Shown here one piece after another: positions 17,909 to 26,655 of a stretch of 64,000 bases of DNA. Position numbers and translations under genes: made by a program. How positions within the stretch are numbered: position 1 is the stretch's first letter; every line of letters starts with the position of its first letter. A model generated the notes under the pieces. The model was not told the DNA's origin. It did no database searches and saw only the letters and a program-made list of their open reading frames with translations. This stretch comes from an uncultured Lachnospiraceae bacterium (GTDB lineage: Bacteria; Bacillota; Clostridia; Lachnospirales; Lachnospiraceae), in NCBI GenBank assembly GCA_934294885.1, contig CAKRAK010000003.1:87263-151262 (forward strand), given 5' to 3'.

Positions 17909-19198
17909 TTACTCAAACCGAACCTTAATGGAATTTGCATGAGCAGTAAGCTGCTCACTGGTTGCAAAATCAATAATATCCTGATGAATCGGCTCTAAAG
18001 CCTCCTTAGAATAGTAAATAATACTTGATTTCTTTACAAAGTCATCAACAGAAAGAGGTGAGAAGAACTTTGCAGTTCCGTTTGTCGGCAAAACATGGTT
18101 TGGTCCTGCAAAATAATCCCCTAACGGTTCTGAACTGTATTCTCCGATAAAAATAGCACCTGCATTTTTAATCTTCATCATAACCTCAAAAGGATTCTTT
18201 GTAACAATCTCAAGATGCTCGCTGGCAATATCATTTGCAGCCTCAATTGCTTCATCCATATTATCTGTAACAAGAATATATCCGTAATTGTCCAAAGACT
18301 TCTGTATAATCTCCGAACGGCTTAATTCTTTTACAAAACCGTCCACCTCTTCAGATACATTCTTTGCAAGCTCTTCCGATGTGGTAATTAAAATTGCAGA
18401 TGCAAGTTCATCATGCTCTGCCTGAGACAACAAATCTGCTGCAACAAATCTCGGATTTGCACTTTCATCCGCAAGCACCATAATTTCCGACGGACCGGCA
18501 ATAGAATCAATGCTGACATATCCATATACCGCACGCTTTGCCAAAGCAACAAAAATATTACCTGGTCCTACAATCTTATCCACCTTAGGAATCGACTCTG
18601 TACCATAAGCAAGTGCCGCAATTGCCTGAGCTCCACCGGCCTTATAGATTGCATCCACGCCGGCCTCTTTTGCAGCCACCAAGGTAGTTGGATAAACCTT
18701 ACCCTCTGCATTACAAGGTGTTGTCATAATGATATTTTTTACACCGGCGACCTTTGCAGGAACAATATTCATTAATACAGAAGAAGGATATACGGCCTTT
18801 CCACCCGGCACATAAACACCAACAGAATTTAATGCTGTGACCTTCTGGCCTAACATGGTTCCGTTTTCCGTTGTGTCAAACCAACTATACTGCTTTTGTT
18901 TTTCATGATAAGAACGAATGTTGACCAATGCCTTTCTAATAACTTCCAATAAATGCTCATCTACCTGATTATAGGCTTCTTCAATCTCTGCATCCGTAAC
19001 CTTAATATTATCTTCCGAAATATCCGCATGATCAAACTTCTTTGTATACTCAAACAATGCCTGATTTCCGTTGTTTTTTACATTATCAACTATTTCCTGC
19101 ACCGTATCTGCATACTCCGTATAATTATTCGGACTTCTCTTTAATAAATCATCCAATAAGTTTTGCTTCGTCTCTTTTGTTAATTTTACAATTCGCAT
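17909..19198 (-). CDS. hisD: Histidinol dehydrogenase HisD
   Basis: 429 residues; the last two steps of histidine synthesis (histidinol to histidinal to histidine, NAD-dependent). Signatures: YVPGGKAVYPSSVLMN, KVDKIVGPGNIFVALAK, SIDSIAGPSEIMVLADE, and the zinc ligands in LLSQAEHDELASA. Length is normal. AAGGAA precedes the ATG. It lies 29 bases after hisG and 98 bases before hisB; the latter gap holds no terminator that I can see. Confidence 0.97.
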   Translation of the reverse strand: MRIVKLTKETKQNLLDDLLKRSPNNYTEYADTVQEIVDNVKNNGNQALFEYTKKFDHADISEDNIKVTDAEIEEAYNQVDEHLLEVIRKALVNIRSYHEKQKQYSWFDTTENGTMLGQKVTALNSVGVYVPGGKAVYPSSVLMNIVPAKVAGVKNIIMTTPCNAEGKVYPTTLVAAKEAGVDAIYKAGGAQAIAALAYGTESIPKVDKIVGPGNIFVALAKRAVYGYVSIDSIAGPSEIMVLADESANPRFVAADLLSQAEHDELASAILITTSEELAKNVSEEVDGFVKELSRSEIIQKSLDNYGYILVTDNMDEAIEAANDIASEHLEIVTKNPFEVMMKIKNAGAIFIGEYSSEPLGDYFAGPNHVLPTNGTAKFFSPLSVDDFVKKSSIIYYSKEALEPIHQDIIDFATSEQLTAHANSIKVRFE

Positions 19199-19227
19199 AT
19201 TCCGATTCCTTTCCGGGCATATCCCTG

Positions 19228-19884
19228 TTAATTCTGTTTATTATCATATAATATTTTTTTCAGATCATTTACAATGGTCATAATACGTTCCTGTTCCATT
19301 TTAAGGCTTACCTTATTCACAACCATATGACAGGATAAGGGACAGATTTCTTCTAAGACCTCTAACCCATTCTCTCTTAAAGTTGTTCCGGTTTCCACAA
19401 TATCCACGATTACATCAGACAGATCAACAATCGGTGCAAGCTCCACGGAACCGTTTAACTTAATAATCTCAATGGTCTGATTCTTTTTTGTATTAAAGTA
19501 TTCCTTTGCAATATTCGGATATTTGCTGGCAACTCGGATAATTTCATTTTTATGCAATACTTCTTTGGCTGACTTTGGACCGCAGACACACATTTTACAT
19601 TTACCAAATCCTAAGTCCAATACTTCATAAATGTTATCTCTGCCTTCCTCCAAAATCGTATCCTTACCAACCACACCGATATCCGCTGCTCCATACTCTA
19701 CATAAGTAGGCACATCCCCTGCTTTGGCAAGGAAAAATCTTAATTTTAATTCTTCATTTACGAATATCAGTTTTCTTGTATCCGGGTCTTTCATCTCTTC
19801 ACAGGTAATTCCAATTTGTTCCAGATAGCTCAGAGTCTTCTTTGCAAGACGACCCTTTGCCAATGCAAAAGTCAAATATCTCAT
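19228..19884 (-). CDS. hisG: ATP phosphoribosyltransferase HisG, short form
   Basis: 218 residues; catalyses the first step of histidine synthesis, joining ATP and PRPP. This is the short form that lacks the C-terminal regulatory domain and needs HisZ, which is encoded immediately upstream. The phosphate-binding segment is DVIVDIVETGTTLRENGL, and the start reads YLTFALAKGRLAKKTL. AGAGG precedes the ATG. Feedback by histidine should therefore act through the HisZ subunit. Confidence 0.97.
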   Translation of the reverse strand: MRYLTFALAKGRLAKKTLSYLEQIGITCEEMKDPDTRKLIFVNEELKLRFFLAKAGDVPTYVEYGAADIGVVGKDTILEEGRDNIYEVLDLGFGKCKMCVCGPKSAKEVLHKNEIIRVASKYPNIAKEYFNTKKNQTIEIIKLNGSVELAPIVDLSDVIVDIVETGTTLRENGLEVLEEICPLSCHMVVNKVSLKMEQERIMTIVNDLKKILYDNKQN

Positions 19885-19976
19885 AACATTCCTCTTTCTT
19901 ATCTCATTCTAACAGACATTTACAAAGATAACATCTGTTCCTTGTAACTGCCTACAACATATCATTTTCCGCTTTC

Positions 19977-21242
19977 CTACTGACAAAATTCGATATCTTC
20001 AATGGTTGCCTTTCCTTTTTCGTTAGCAACAAAATCATATACATCTACCAAAACATCGGAAGTCAGATAAAACATACCGGAGAAATGATTCTTTTTTCCA
20101 TAAGCTTCATAATCCGACACATCCTTCTTTTTGGACTTTCGAATCAGTTCAACCTTGCGTCCGGTCTTTCTTAATTTCTGTGCCAGATGAATGGCAGCCT
20201 CCTGCTGTGGAATATCATAAAGAATAATGCTGTCCGAATTATCAATCGTAACTTCCACCTTTTGTCTGGTAATTGCCATCATCAGATCATCAATATAAAA
20301 TGCAAATCCGATTGCCGGTGCATCCTTTCCATATTGTTTTAATAAATCATCATATCTTCCGCCCTTAACAACTGCATCGCCTGTTCCGTAGGTGTAGCCC
20401 CGGAATACAATACCTGTATAATATTCATAACGACTCAACAAAGAGAAGTCAAAGCTGATATACTGTTCATAGCCGGAATAAGAAAGTGCCTTATATACTT
20501 TTTCCAAACGGTTAATCGCCTCCAAAGAAACAGGATTGGTAACCAGCTTCTTTGCATTTTCAAGCATCTCGATTCCACCAAACAGTTTGTCAAAGCTGGT
20601 AAGAACATTCTTTACCTGTTCCGGAAGATCAATCTCCTTTAACAGGTTCTCCAGTCCAAAGAAATTCCGATTATGAATCAATGTATGGATCTCATTGGAT
20701 ACCGATTCATCAATATTGGCCTCTAACATAATACCTTTAAAGAAATCCACCTCTCCAATCTCTATCTGAAATTCTTTAATTCCCGTTGCCAGAAAACAAT
20801 CGATCACAGTGGCAATTACTTCCGCATCTGCTGCGGAGGATGCATCATTAATCAATTCTGCACCTAATTGGGTAATTTCATTTATCTTTCCCTGATGATT
20901 ATGGGTATTTAAAAATGTCTTTCCCTGATAACATAAGCGAATCGGCAGCTCTTCATCGTTAAAATATTTTGCAACACATCTGGAAATACTTGGTGTCATA
21001 TCCGGACGTAAAACAAGTGTATTATTTTCCCGATCAAAAAATTTGTACATTTCATTAGAGGAAGCAGAACCCTTATCGTGATTAAAGATATCAAAGAATT
21101 CAAAGGTTGGTGTTTCAATATCATTATAACTGTAAAGAGATAAAACCTGATGCATCTTGTCCATTAATTTTATCTTCTTCTTACATTCATTATCATAAAC
21201 ATCCCGTACTCCCTCCGGAGTATGTAACAATTTTTCCATCAT
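19977..21242 (-). CDS. hisZ: ATP phosphoribosyltransferase regulatory subunit HisZ
   Basis: 421 residues, a histidyl-tRNA-synthetase-like protein that forms a hetero-octamer with short HisG and carries histidine feedback control. Class II synthetase-like blocks are HTPEGVRDVYDNE (motif 1 region), DMTPSISRCVA (motif 2 region) and YGTGDAVVKGGRYDDL (motif 3-like). Its pairing with a short HisG and the absence of a full anticodon-binding fold argue against a real HisRS. Two ATGs are adjacent; AAGGAG suits either (21242 or 21239). It is the first gene of the his series and has two upstream promoters and a palindrome. Confidence 0.94.
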   Translation of the reverse strand: MMEKLLHTPEGVRDVYDNECKKKIKLMDKMHQVLSLYSYNDIETPTFEFFDIFNHDKGSASSNEMYKFFDRENNTLVLRPDMTPSISRCVAKYFNDEELPIRLCYQGKTFLNTHNHQGKINEITQLGAELINDASSAADAEVIATVIDCFLATGIKEFQIEIGEVDFFKGIMLEANIDESVSNEIHTLIHNRNFFGLENLLKEIDLPEQVKNVLTSFDKLFGGIEMLENAKKLVTNPVSLEAINRLEKVYKALSYSGYEQYISFDFSLLSRYEYYTGIVFRGYTYGTGDAVVKGGRYDDLLKQYGKDAPAIGFAFYIDDLMMAITRQKVEVTIDNSDSIILYDIPQQEAAIHLAQKLRKTGRKVELIRKSKKKDVSDYEAYGKKNHFSGMFYLTSDVLVDVYDFVANEKGKATIEDIEFCQ

Positions 21243-21281
21243 AAATCTCCTTTTTTACGAATTAACAGGTAATTGAGAAAC

Positions 21282-21310
21282 ATTTTATCATTGTACAAAA
21301 CACATCTCAA
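21282..21310 (-). promoter_or_regulatory. Proximal promoter (P2) of hisZ
   Basis: TTGAGA and TAAAAT separated by 17 bases on the minus strand, about 40 bases before the hisZ ATG. The predicted leader is about 33 bases. It lies downstream of a second, stronger promoter and of a perfect palindrome. Confidence 0.65.
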
Positions 21311-21368
21311 GTACTGATACGAATTAAATAAAGCAAAAAAAATATAACATATATTGGTTAGAATATCA

Positions 21369-21400
21369 AATTATCACTTTAGTAAATTAAAGTGATAATT
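21369..21400. promoter_or_regulatory. Perfect 13-base inverted repeat in the hisZ control region
   Basis: AATTATCACTTTA and its exact complement separated by six bases. It begins about 17 bases downstream of the predicted P1 start site and lies about 60 bases upstream of P2. No T-run follows on the minus strand, so it is not a terminator; an operator or a leader hairpin is more likely. Confidence 0.75.
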
Positions 21401-21423
21401 CACTACCAAGCTAAACCTTTGTT

Positions 21424-21452
21424 ATTATATGGAATCTCTTTTCATTTGTCAA
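21424..21452 (-). promoter_or_regulatory. Distal consensus promoter (P1) upstream of hisZ
   Basis: Exact TTGACA and TATAAT separated by 17 bases on the minus strand, a perfect sigma-A match. The predicted start is near 21417, giving a leader of about 175 bases before hisZ. No T-box sequence (no GGGTGG motif) is visible in that leader. Confidence 0.85.
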
Positions 21453-21459
21453 CCATCAG

Positions 21460-21500
21460 AAAAAAAATGCATTTCATGCAAAAGCTTGCATAAAATGCAT
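21460..21500 (-). terminator. Rho-independent terminator of trpS
   Basis: A 15-base stem (ATGCATTTTATGCAA with one mismatch to its complement) around a four-base GCTT loop, followed by eight T on the minus strand. It starts 15 bases past the trpS stop and separates trpS from the his series. Confidence 0.9.
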
Positions 21501-21514
21501 TTTCGGAAATATCA

Positions 21515-22603
21515 TTATTTTTTCTGATATTTTTCAATATGTCTTTTTATTAACTCTTCATCTTCAAAGTAATTAATCTTCATAGCAGCCTTCACTCCGT
21601 TTAAGGTCTGCATTGCAACCTGACGGGCTTCTTCACTTCCCTTTTTCAAAATATCATATACATATGCAATATTCTGCTCATATTCATGACGTCTCTTTCT
21701 GATTGGTTCCAACTCCTCCTGTAAAACACTGTTAAGGAAACGTTTCACCTTTACATCTCCAAGTCCGCCTCTTGTATAATGATCCTTTAATTCCTGTAAA
21801 TTTGCATATTCCGGAAGATAACGTTCAAAGTGCTCATCCTTACAAAACGCATCCAGGTAAGTAAATACCGTGTTACCTTCTAATTTACCCGGGTCACTCA
21901 CCTTAATATGATCCGGATCTGTATACATGCTCATTACTTTCTTTTGAACATCCTCTGCCGTATCGGAAAGAAAAATACAATTACCTAAGGACTTACTCAT
22001 CTTCGCCTTGCCGTCAATACCCGGAAGTCTTCTGCACACATCATTTTCCGGTAACATGATTTCAGGATCTGTTAAGGCTTCACCGTAAGTTGCATTAAAC
22101 TTATGAACGATTTCCTTGCACTGCTCTAACATCGGCATCTGATCCTCACCTACAGGAACAACATTTGCCTGAAATGCTGTAATATCTGCAGCCTGACTAA
22201 TCGGATATGTCATAAATCCAACCGGAATACTACGATTAAAGCCACGCATTGAAATCTCATTCTTAACCGTCGGATTACGTTCTAACCGAGCCCATGTAAC
22301 AAGATTACTGTAATAAAAGGTTAATTCCGTAAGCTCCGGAATCATAGACTGAATAAAAAGAGTGGATTTTTCAGGATCCAAACCACAGGATAAATAATCC
22401 AACGCAACCTCTATAATATTTTCCCGAACCTTTTCCGGATTATCTGCATTATCTGTCAATGCCTGAGCATCTGCTATCATAATATAAATCTTGTCGTATT
22501 CTCCTGAATTCTGCAATTCCACACGACGTTTTAACGAACCTACATAGTGTCCTACATGTAATCTTCCTGTCGGACGATCACCGGTTAGAATAATCTTACT
22601 CAT
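21515..22603 (-). CDS. trpS: Tryptophanyl-tRNA synthetase
   Basis: 362 residues; class I synthetase that charges tRNA-Trp. The HIGH-type motif is GRLHVGHYVGSL near residue 13, and the KMSKS loop is KAKMSKSLGN near residue 193. DAQALTDNADNPEKV and VPVGEDQMPMLEQ are further family blocks. GGGAG precedes the ATG. The leader from its promoter is only about 35 bases, so there is no room for a T-box, which often controls trpS in Firmicutes. A single-gene transcript between its own promoter and terminator. Confidence 0.97.
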   Translation of the reverse strand: MSKIILTGDRPTGRLHVGHYVGSLKRRVELQNSGEYDKIYIMIADAQALTDNADNPEKVRENIIEVALDYLSCGLDPEKSTLFIQSMIPELTELTFYYSNLVTWARLERNPTVKNEISMRGFNRSIPVGFMTYPISQAADITAFQANVVPVGEDQMPMLEQCKEIVHKFNATYGEALTDPEIMLPENDVCRRLPGIDGKAKMSKSLGNCIFLSDTAEDVQKKVMSMYTDPDHIKVSDPGKLEGNTVFTYLDAFCKDEHFERYLPEYANLQELKDHYTRGGLGDVKVKRFLNSVLQEELEPIRKRRHEYEQNIAYVYDILKKGSEEARQVAMQTLNGVKAAMKINYFEDEELIKRHIEKYQKK

Positions 22604-22644
22604 ATTTTTTCTCCCTTTTTAAAAAATTCCTGTAAACTAAAATT

Positions 22645-22672
22645 ATTATACATAAATTACAGAAAAAATCAA
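22645..22672 (-). promoter_or_regulatory. Promoter of trpS
   Basis: TTGATT and TATAAT separated by 16 bases on the minus strand, about 42 bases before the trpS ATG. The -35 hexamer nearly touches the recU stop at 22674. Confidence 0.7.
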
Positions 22673-22673
22673 A

Positions 22674-23231
22674 TTATTGTGCGGAAGCCTCCATCTGTTT
22701 TTGTTCCTGTAAATCCAGACTGATGCCTTCCAGATAGTGAACCATGGCTCCCCCTTCCCGTTTTAAAAAATACTTCGGGTCAAGCTCACTGTATTTAAAA
22801 TTCTTTGCGTGTTCTCCTCGTTCTACCCGGTCCACGTAAGACTTTAAAACACGAAACGGCAAATAATAAAATTCATTTCTTGCCGTAAAATCGATCAATA
22901 AAAAACTGATACCGTTCTGTTTTTCAAACCGCTCCATAAAACGGATCTGATGGTCATGAATATTCTGCATAGGAAATGTATCCGTGTGACATTCCTTCGC
23001 ATCAAAGCATATGGGAATCCCTTGAACAACACCAATATAATCTACAGTGGAGTCCTTTTCAAAATATGCAAGTGTAATCTGTCTCGTTGTCTTATCAATC
23101 TGAACCGGCGTAATGGGAGTTGGTATCTTCTGCACCAGGGCAAGTCCCTTTTCACAATATACATCATTTGTCATATTGATAAGCTCTTCAAAGCCGGAGC
23201 CACGTAACCCCCTTGAATTCCAAGTTGCCAT
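22674..23231 (-). CDS. recU: Holliday junction resolvase RecU
   Basis: 185 residues of the RecU family, the Firmicute enzyme that cuts Holliday junctions during recombination. The N-terminus WNSRGLRGSGFEELINMTND, the catalytic block STVDYIGVVQGIPICFDAKE (D, E and K of the nuclease fold) and MQNIHDHQIRFMERF are conserved. AAAGGGG precedes the ATG. In Bacillus recU neighbours ponA; here it follows an RluA-type gene by 39 bases and no penicillin-binding protein is adjacent. Confidence 0.94.
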   Translation of the reverse strand: MATWNSRGLRGSGFEELINMTNDVYCEKGLALVQKIPTPITPVQIDKTTRQITLAYFEKDSTVDYIGVVQGIPICFDAKECHTDTFPMQNIHDHQIRFMERFEKQNGISFLLIDFTARNEFYYLPFRVLKSYVDRVERGEHAKNFKYSELDPKYFLKREGGAMVHYLEGISLDLQEQKQMEASAQ

Positions 23232-23270
23232 ATGCCGCCCCTTTCTTCTGTACTGTAACTATAAATTCTA

Positions 23271-24326
23271 TCATGATTGGATATGAAATACACCGGATAC
23301 AATATCAAGAAACTGCTTCGGTGGTTTTGCCTGTATGCTCATACCTTCCAGTTCTTTTGATAATTCCGGCACCTTTTCAGGAAAAATGATACAATAAGCA
23401 TGGAGCAGTTGATGTTTTAAATGAAAATCCTTTTTCATAATCTGATTCACACTTTTGTCTCCGTATTTGCCGTCCCCGATAATCGGATATCCGCTGGCAT
23501 GTAAATGGGCACGAATCTGATGGGTTTTTCCCGTAATAAGCTTTACCTTTAACAAAGTAAAAGAATGATTCTTCCATGACCCATATGCCAATGGCTCATA
23601 CCGGGTTTCAATATAGGAAATCTTTGTCGCCCCCATTTTCTTTGCTTCTTCCTCCGTAGAAAAAATCCGGACACGGTTATGGGTAGACAGCTTTGTCAGA
23701 TACCCTTTAACAGACTCTTTTTCCGGAACCTTTCCCGATACTACTGTCAGATAATATTTATCCAGAGTTCTTTCTTTTAACATAACCGAAAGACACCGGG
23801 AACCCTTTAAAGACATACCGGCTAAAATGACGCCGCTTGTATTCCGATCCAGCCGGTTACATACAGAAGGGGTAAAGATTGAGTTTCCCTTTGTTTTCCC
23901 CTTATAATAATCAACAATCATTTCATTCAGGGTATAATCTCCGGGCTGGGATTTTTGAGATAACATATCTGTAGGCTTATTTAAAACCAATATATCCTGA
24001 TCCTCATATAAAATATCCAAGGCAGCCGTAGAATGTAAGTTCTCCGAAAAATCCGTTACATCCTCTGATATAGCACCTTCCAGACGAGGCAAAGCTCCGT
24101 CTTTTCTAAAGTTTTTAATGGTTTCATCTGTCATAAATACTTTAATGCTATCACCCTTTGACAACATTTCATTCCCTGTTGCCTTTTTGTTGTTCAATTT
24201 TATATTCTTTTTTCGAAGCATTTTATAAATAAAACTTTGAGGCGCTCCATCTAAATACCTGCCTAAGAATTTATTTAATCTTTGTCCTTCATATTCCTGT
24301 GTAATTACAATTTCCTGCACGGTCAT
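23271..24326 (-). CDS. RluA-family 23S rRNA/tRNA pseudouridine synthase
   Basis: 351 residues. An N-terminal S4 RNA-binding domain (RLNKFLGRYLDGAPQSFIYK, about residues 15-65) is followed by the pseudouridine synthase domain with the catalytic aspartate in VCNRLDRNTSGVILAG, then LVTGKTHQIRAHL-like and YPIIGDGKYGD blocks. It isomerises uridine in rRNA or tRNA; which site cannot be said from sequence (RluC/RluD-like or other). A GGGG tract precedes the ATG. It is part of the run SAS-rsmF-SDR-rluA-recU with short gaps. Confidence 0.92.
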   Translation of the reverse strand: MTVQEIVITQEYEGQRLNKFLGRYLDGAPQSFIYKMLRKKNIKLNNKKATGNEMLSKGDSIKVFMTDETIKNFRKDGALPRLEGAISEDVTDFSENLHSTAALDILYEDQDILVLNKPTDMLSQKSQPGDYTLNEMIVDYYKGKTKGNSIFTPSVCNRLDRNTSGVILAGMSLKGSRCLSVMLKERTLDKYYLTVVSGKVPEKESVKGYLTKLSTHNRVRIFSTEEEAKKMGATKISYIETRYEPLAYGSWKNHSFTLLKVKLITGKTHQIRAHLHASGYPIIGDGKYGDKSVNQIMKKDFHLKHQLLHAYCIIFPEKVPELSKELEGMSIQAKPPKQFLDIVSGVFHIQS

Positions 24327-24403
24327 CTATCCCCTGTCTATAAGTTTCGGAAAAATCGGGTATTCCAATATGCAAGGATTATGCATATGCTGATATTCGG
24401 TCT

Positions 24404-25135
24404 TTATTTTAAAAAATGAGAAATGAAATATACCGCCTTCATAGGCAGTCCGTAAACAGACATTGCTTTCCCCTTTTTTGCATCCCTTAACGCCTGCTTT
24501 ACAACTGCATCTGCCTGAACAGTGGTTAATTTTTTCAGTAATTTTTGTTTTTTCCCTTTGTTGCATATTGTAAGAAAAGGGGTATCCACCGGTCCCGGAC
24601 ATACCGCAGTTACAACAATACCGGAAGGCTTCAATTCAGCACGCAACGCCTTTGAAAAGCTTAAAACATAAGCTTTGGCTGCAGCATATACCGCAAAATC
24701 CTTCTGTGGAAGAAATGCAGAAGCAGAAGCAAGCTGTATCAGATTGGATTTGTTATGCATATAAGGCAATACAAGATAGGTAACCTCAGTCAATGCCTTA
24801 ATGTTTAACTCAATCATATCTGCGATTTCCTTTCCCTCTAACGACAAAAAGGCACCTGCATAGCCTACTCCGGCACAATTTACCATGACTCTGATATTGG
24901 GATTTTCATTTTCCAATATGTTTTTTAATTGATTCAAATCCTTTTGACTGCACAAATCAAGGGGAATACTCCGTATAGAAATACCGGGAATCATTTGTTT
25001 GAACTGATTCAATTTTTCTTCATTTCTGGCAATTATCCAAAGCTCGTCTACAGTGCAAAGACATTCTGACAGTTGAACTGTAAATTCTTTCCCCATACCG
25101 GAGGAAGCTCCTGTGATGATTCCGATTTTTTTCAT
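24404..25135 (-). CDS. Short-chain dehydrogenase/reductase
   Basis: 243 residues of the classical SDR family. The cofactor motif is GIITGASSGMGKEFTVQ at the N-terminus, NCAGVGYAGAF follows, and the catalytic serine with Y-x-x-x-K is in ASASAFLPQKDFAVYAAAKAYVL. The ATG at 25135 is preferred over a TTG five codons earlier, because GGAG lies nine bases upstream and the Rossmann motif is then at the expected place. The substrate cannot be told. Similar to the YqjQ/DltE-like group often found in Firmicutes. Confidence 0.9.
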   Translation of the reverse strand: MKKIGIITGASSGMGKEFTVQLSECLCTVDELWIIARNEEKLNQFKQMIPGISIRSIPLDLCSQKDLNQLKNILENENPNIRVMVNCAGVGYAGAFLSLEGKEIADMIELNIKALTEVTYLVLPYMHNKSNLIQLASASAFLPQKDFAVYAAAKAYVLSFSKALRAELKPSGIVVTAVCPGPVDTPFLTICNKGKKQKLLKKLTTVQADAVVKQALRDAKKGKAMSVYGLPMKAVYFISHFLK

Positions 25136-25198
25136 TCTTTTATTCTCCAACTACGTTCCTTTCAGTCTATCCGTCAAACAAAATTCCTTTGGCAGACA

Positions 25199-26590
25199 CT
25201 ACAGCCATCGCCAGCCCGGAAGATATTTGTTCTTAACCGTTCCCTGATTCACTTTACCAAAGCCCAGAGAATAATCATTTACGCAAATCAAACAAATTCC
25301 GTTTTTTAACACCTTCTGTTCCTCACTACTAAGCTCTATTGTTTCGCCCTTCAGGTATTTAATCACCCGTTCATCATCAATATCCAAAGACAACACATTA
25401 GAAAACTGTTCTTTTTTCAAAAACATCGCCAGAGACTGACTCGGTTCAAAACGATTTTTTTTCATGTCTCCCATATAAAGACCGCACCGTAGGATCCGCA
25501 ATCCCTTTGTATTTACCATGTGCTCCGGAATATAAAAAACCCGATCCTTTTGAACGTCAAAACGATTCCAATCAAAAGGATATGCAATTTCACGAATAAA
25601 TGAAACCGCCTCAGGAGATAATTTGCCTTTGGAAAACTCGTATTCCGAAACGGAACCGTTCCACTGATTGGATTTTTCCTTTTGAATCAACGCCACAAAA
25701 TGTCCCTCTCCTTCAATACGGTGTGGCCATAATCTTCTGCATTTACAAAGCTCCGGATTCGATGTAAGTCCCCAGTCCGGATGTCCCTGATCAAAGCCGG
25801 AAAACAGAGGGAGCTCTACCGGCTTCAAAGAATCATCTAAGGATAACAGATATTCGATTGACTGTTCGTTTTCCTCTTTGGAGAAGGTACAGGTAGAATA
25901 AATGATCATTCCTCCCGGCTTTAACATGGTAACAGCTTCTTTTAAAATAGATCGCTGCAGTCCAACAAATAAATCCACACCATTTTGCTCCCATGCTTTT
26001 ATCATACTGTTCTGTTTACGGAACATTCCTTCCCCGGAGCATGGTGCATCAATAACAATCTTATCAAAAAAAGCGGGAAAACGCTTTGCAAGCTCGTTCG
26101 GCGGTTCACTGGTAACCAATGCATTTCCAACACCAAAAAGCTCTATATTTTTTAGTAATGCCTTGGCTCTGGAATTACTGATATCATTTGTTACCAAAAG
26201 TCCGGTTCCCTTTAATTTGGCTGCAACCTCCGTAGACTTACCACCTGGAGCCGCACACAGATCAAGAACCTTATCTCCAGGCTCCACAGGAAGAAAGCTT
26301 GCCGTAGCCATGGCAGAAGGCTCCTGAATGTAATACAATCCGGCATAATAATAGGGATGTTTTGCCGGTTTCTCCTCTTTTTCGTAGTAAAAACCGTTGG
26401 GACACCATGGCACCGGCTTCAATGAAAATGGGGAAATCTTCAAAAACTCTTCAACAGAAATCTTTGATGTATTAACCCGCAAGCCCTGATTGGCCGGTTT
26501 CGAAAAGGATTCCAAATAATCAGCATATTCCTCTCCTAACATGTCCCTCATTTTATTTTCAAATGAAATTGGTAAGTTTATCTTCTGCAC
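25199..26590 (-). CDS. RsmB/NOP-family rRNA (cytosine-C5) methyltransferase, RsmF-like
   Basis: 463 residues. The SAM domain shows VLDLCAAPGGKSTEVA near residue 107, and the two family cysteines in DAPCSGEGMFRKQ and IIYSTCTFSKEENEQ. A C-terminal extension of about 160 residues after the catalytic domain matches the RsmF (YebU)-like group with a PUA-like tail, which methylates 16S rRNA C1407 in E. coli; the exact target here is inferred only. The start codon is GTG with no strong site, and a later methionine (MRDMLGEEY) is an alternative. Confidence 0.9.
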   Translation of the reverse strand: MQKINLPISFENKMRDMLGEEYADYLESFSKPANQGLRVNTSKISVEEFLKISPFSLKPVPWCPNGFYYEKEEKPAKHPYYYAGLYYIQEPSAMATASFLPVEPGDKVLDLCAAPGGKSTEVAAKLKGTGLLVTNDISNSRAKALLKNIELFGVGNALVTSEPPNELAKRFPAFFDKIVIDAPCSGEGMFRKQNSMIKAWEQNGVDLFVGLQRSILKEAVTMLKPGGMIIYSTCTFSKEENEQSIEYLLSLDDSLKPVELPLFSGFDQGHPDWGLTSNPELCKCRRLWPHRIEGEGHFVALIQKEKSNQWNGSVSEYEFSKGKLSPEAVSFIREIAYPFDWNRFDVQKDRVFYIPEHMVNTKGLRILRCGLYMGDMKKNRFEPSQSLAMFLKKEQFSNVLSLDIDDERVIKYLKGETIELSSEEQKVLKNGICLICVNDYSLGFGKVNQGTVKNKYLPGWRWL

Positions 26591-26655
26591 AACCTGTTAA
26601 CCTTTCTGTCTGATCCTTTCCATATACCAAAGAAAATACGAGATTTCAAAAGGAT

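Noticed and set aside
21243..21423. T-box leader before hisZ
   Set aside because: The leader has no GGGTGG-type T-box sequence and no terminator before the start codon.
24327..24403. Terminator between the SDR and RluA genes
   Set aside because: Only a six-base ATATGC/GCATAT repeat without a T-run right after it; too weak.
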